Assembly (NCBI GenBank): GCA_051657745.1
Contig: JBOFLG010000035.1
Coordinates: 1-16,206 of the forward strand
Direction: 5' to 3'
From: JBOFLG01 sp051657745
GTDB taxonomy: Bacteria; Actinomycetota; Actinomycetes; Actinomycetales; Dermatophilaceae
DNA length: 16,206 nucleotides
The position numbers and the translations under genes were made by a program. Under the pieces are notes generated by a model. It saw only the letters and a list, made by a program, of their open reading frames with translations. It did not search any database and had not been told where the DNA came from. The number at the start of each line of letters is the position of its first letter. The stretch's first letter is position 1. Of this stretch, positions 15,226-16,206 are shown in pieces.

Positions 15226-15960
15226 TTAGCCGACGTTGTAGTCGTAGGACCAGCCACGGTCTCCCGCGGTGACGTACTCGCCGTACTCGATGACCTTGCC
15301 GTCTTGGTCGAGATACCAGTTCTCGCCACGCAGGACGGCAGTTCCGGGAGCAAGGCCCAAGGCTTCCGCGTCGTCCTTGCTCGCGCTCACGGCTGTCAGG
15401 TGGTCCCGTCCGGCAGCCACCGTGCGGCCTGTCTGCTGCTGAATGTAGCCAGGCGTCCCGGCCGGGATTCGGTCGGCTACGAGTAGTAGCGGGCAGTCGA
15501 CCGCAAGGGCGCCCTCGAACCATGAGACGGACGCGGAGAGCGCGGTGTCATCTTGGTACGTCACTCGCTTCCGATGGACCACCTGGGAGCCCTGCTCGAC
15601 TCCGAGCGCGTCTGCTACGTGGGTGGGCGCTTCGACGAGTCCGGTGGCAAGAATCTTGGCATGGCCGCCCGGGGCATAGATGCGCCCGGTTCGCCGCATA
15701 GCCGACAGGTGATCGCGGGGGTTGGCGGCTGGTGGAGCGACCACCACCGTGCCGACTCCTGGGACGCCGCGCGCAAGCCTTTCGGAGCGGAGCGCGGCTA
15801 GCACCTTGGTGGCGGTGGCGATCGACACGCCCCACTCTCTGGTGATCTTCCGCGCTGAGGGCACGTGATCGCCGGGCTTCAGTGCGCCTGATCGGATCTG
15901 CTCACGGATCGCCGCGACCACTTGCATGTACGGCGGGTCTGTCCGCTCGATCTCTGGCAC
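15226..15960 (-). CDS. GntR-family (HutC/UTRA type) repressor of the mobile element
   Basis: A 244-residue regulator. Residues 7-73 form a GntR winged helix: YMQVVAAIREQIRSGALKPG, PSARKITREWGVSIATATKV and ALRSERLARGVPGVGTVV. A UTRA ligand-binding domain follows (about 90-240), with GRIYAPGGHAKI, QVVHRKRVTYQDDTALSASV, TPGYIQQQTGRTVAAGRDH and GTAVLRGENWYLDQDGKVIEYGEYV. KorSA of the Streptomyces element pSAM2 is of this family and represses element genes including its own. The palindromes in front of the excisionase gene, the divergent gene and gntR itself point to the same role here. The start is a GTG at 15960 with AAGGAAG 12 nt upstream, a long spacing; no better start is seen. The inducing ligand is unknown. 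Confidence 0.9.
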   Translation of the reverse strand: MPEIERTDPPYMQVVAAIREQIRSGALKPGDHVPSARKITREWGVSIATATKVLAALRSERLARGVPGVGTVVVAPPAANPRDHLSAMRRTGRIYAPGGHAKILATGLVEAPTHVADALGVEQGSQVVHRKRVTYQDDTALSASVSWFEGALAVDCPLLLVADRIPAGTPGYIQQQTGRTVAAGRDHLTAVSASKDDAEALGLAPGTAVLRGENWYLDQDGKVIEYGEYVTAGDRGWSYDYNVG

Positions 15961-16007
15961 TTCGAGGTTCGACTTCCTTGCGCTGTCTGTGCGTAGGTCG
16001 CACCTTG

Positions 16008-16031
16008 CCGTCCTAGTACACCACCTCGCAA
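16008..16031 (-). promoter_or_regulatory. gntR promoter region with degenerate operator O3
   Basis: On the minus strand TTGCGA (16026-16031) is followed by GTGTACTAGGACGG (16008-16021), which matches 11 of 14 bases of the perfect operator. One half-site is intact and the other is damaged, so weaker autoregulation is expected. It looks like a third, diverged copy of the same promoter unit. Confidence 0.55.
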
Positions 16032-16035
16032 GTCG

Positions 16036-16145
16036 CCGCGAAACTGGCTGTCACCACTTGACACTAGATGGTGTACTAGTACACAGTAGACATGTCGCGC
16101 CGCTGGGGCGCACGCAACGAAAGGCAGGAGCCATGACTGGTACGG
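16036..16145 (+). repeat. Inverted duplication, arm B: promoter and 5' end of the gene at 16133
   Basis: This is the reverse-complement partner of 14885-14994, with 12 mismatches in 110 bp and no gaps. It places the same TTGACA, palindrome and AAAGG ribosome site in front of a different gene. The two arms flank gntR. Confidence 0.9.
16058..16084 (+). promoter_or_regulatory. Rightward promoter with operator O2 (GTGTACTAGTACAC)
   Basis: TTGACA (16058-16063) is the -35, and the perfect palindrome GTGTACTAGTACAC (16071-16084) overlaps the spacer and the -10 area. It drives the gene starting at 16133 and should be repressed by the same regulator as O1. Confidence 0.7.
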
Positions 16146-16206
16146 AGACCCATAAGCAGGTCGACTCGACACGGTTACCGGAGGTCGGGATGAGCGCCAA
16201 GGCGAG
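16133..16206 (+). CDS. Start of an unknown element gene, cut by the window end
   Basis: An ATG at 16133 has AAAGG 8 nt upstream and an AGGAG closer in. The 24 codons in the window read MTGTETHKQVDSTRLPEVGM and onward with no stop. The first seven residues match the excisionase start (MTGTATH), because the inverted duplication runs past the start codon; after that the two proteins diverge. By position it would head the rightward operon of the element, where replication, regulatory (Pra-like) or transfer genes sit in pSAM2-type elements. The family cannot be told from this fragment. Confidence 0.6.
   Translation, partial: MTGTETHKQVDSTRLPEVGMSAKA

Overview
The window looks like chromosomal DNA from a high-GC actinobacterium (Actinomycetes). 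The coding GC bias is strong. Proline-rich DUF4190 and RDD membrane proteins, a DUF4032 protein next to a UgpC/MsiK-type ATPase, a Hanks-type kinase, a ThrE-family exporter and an LCP-family protein all fit that group. Several genes also appear to have leaderless promoters (TANNNT 6-8 nt before the start codon). I cannot name a genus from sequence alone.

Region 1 (1-4000, minus strand): the N-terminal part of a proline-rich DUF4190-like membrane protein, cut by the window edge; an RDD-family membrane protein; a DUF4032 kinase-fold protein; and a ugpC-type sugar ABC transporter ATPase. Strong GC-rich hairpins follow the RDD gene and ugpC. A LacI-family regulator is divergent from ugpC (4075-5109). 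A 27-bp inverted repeat lies just upstream of it, so this is a plausible sugar-uptake control point.

Region 2 (5259-13278, plus strand): a 931-residue SF1 (Upf1/Dna2-like) helicase with a C-terminal DUF2726-type nuclease domain stands alone between household genes and may be a one-gene defence or repair factor. Next come a two-CBS-domain protein and a Ser/Thr kinase with a proline-rich linker and a polytopic membrane tail. A ThrE-like exporter follows. Its start codon overlaps (ATGA) the stop of a 17-codon upstream ORF that ends in two Cys, then six Pro. The region closes with an LCP (LytR-CpsA-Psr) protein.

Region 3 (13437 to the window end): tRNA-Thr(TGT) marks the left edge of an integrated mobile element. 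A tyrosine integrase (minus) lies 66 bp beyond the tRNA, coupled to an excisionase-like HTH gene (TGATG overlap). Then come a GntR/HutC-type regulator (minus) and the start of a further gene (plus) cut by the window end. The promoter regions of the excisionase gene and of the cut gene are an 89% identical, 110-bp inverted duplication. Each carries TTGACA and the perfect palindrome GTGTACTAGTACAC. A third, degenerate copy precedes gntR itself. The layout resembles actinomycete integrative elements of the pSAM2 type, with one repressor controlling excision, itself and a second operon.
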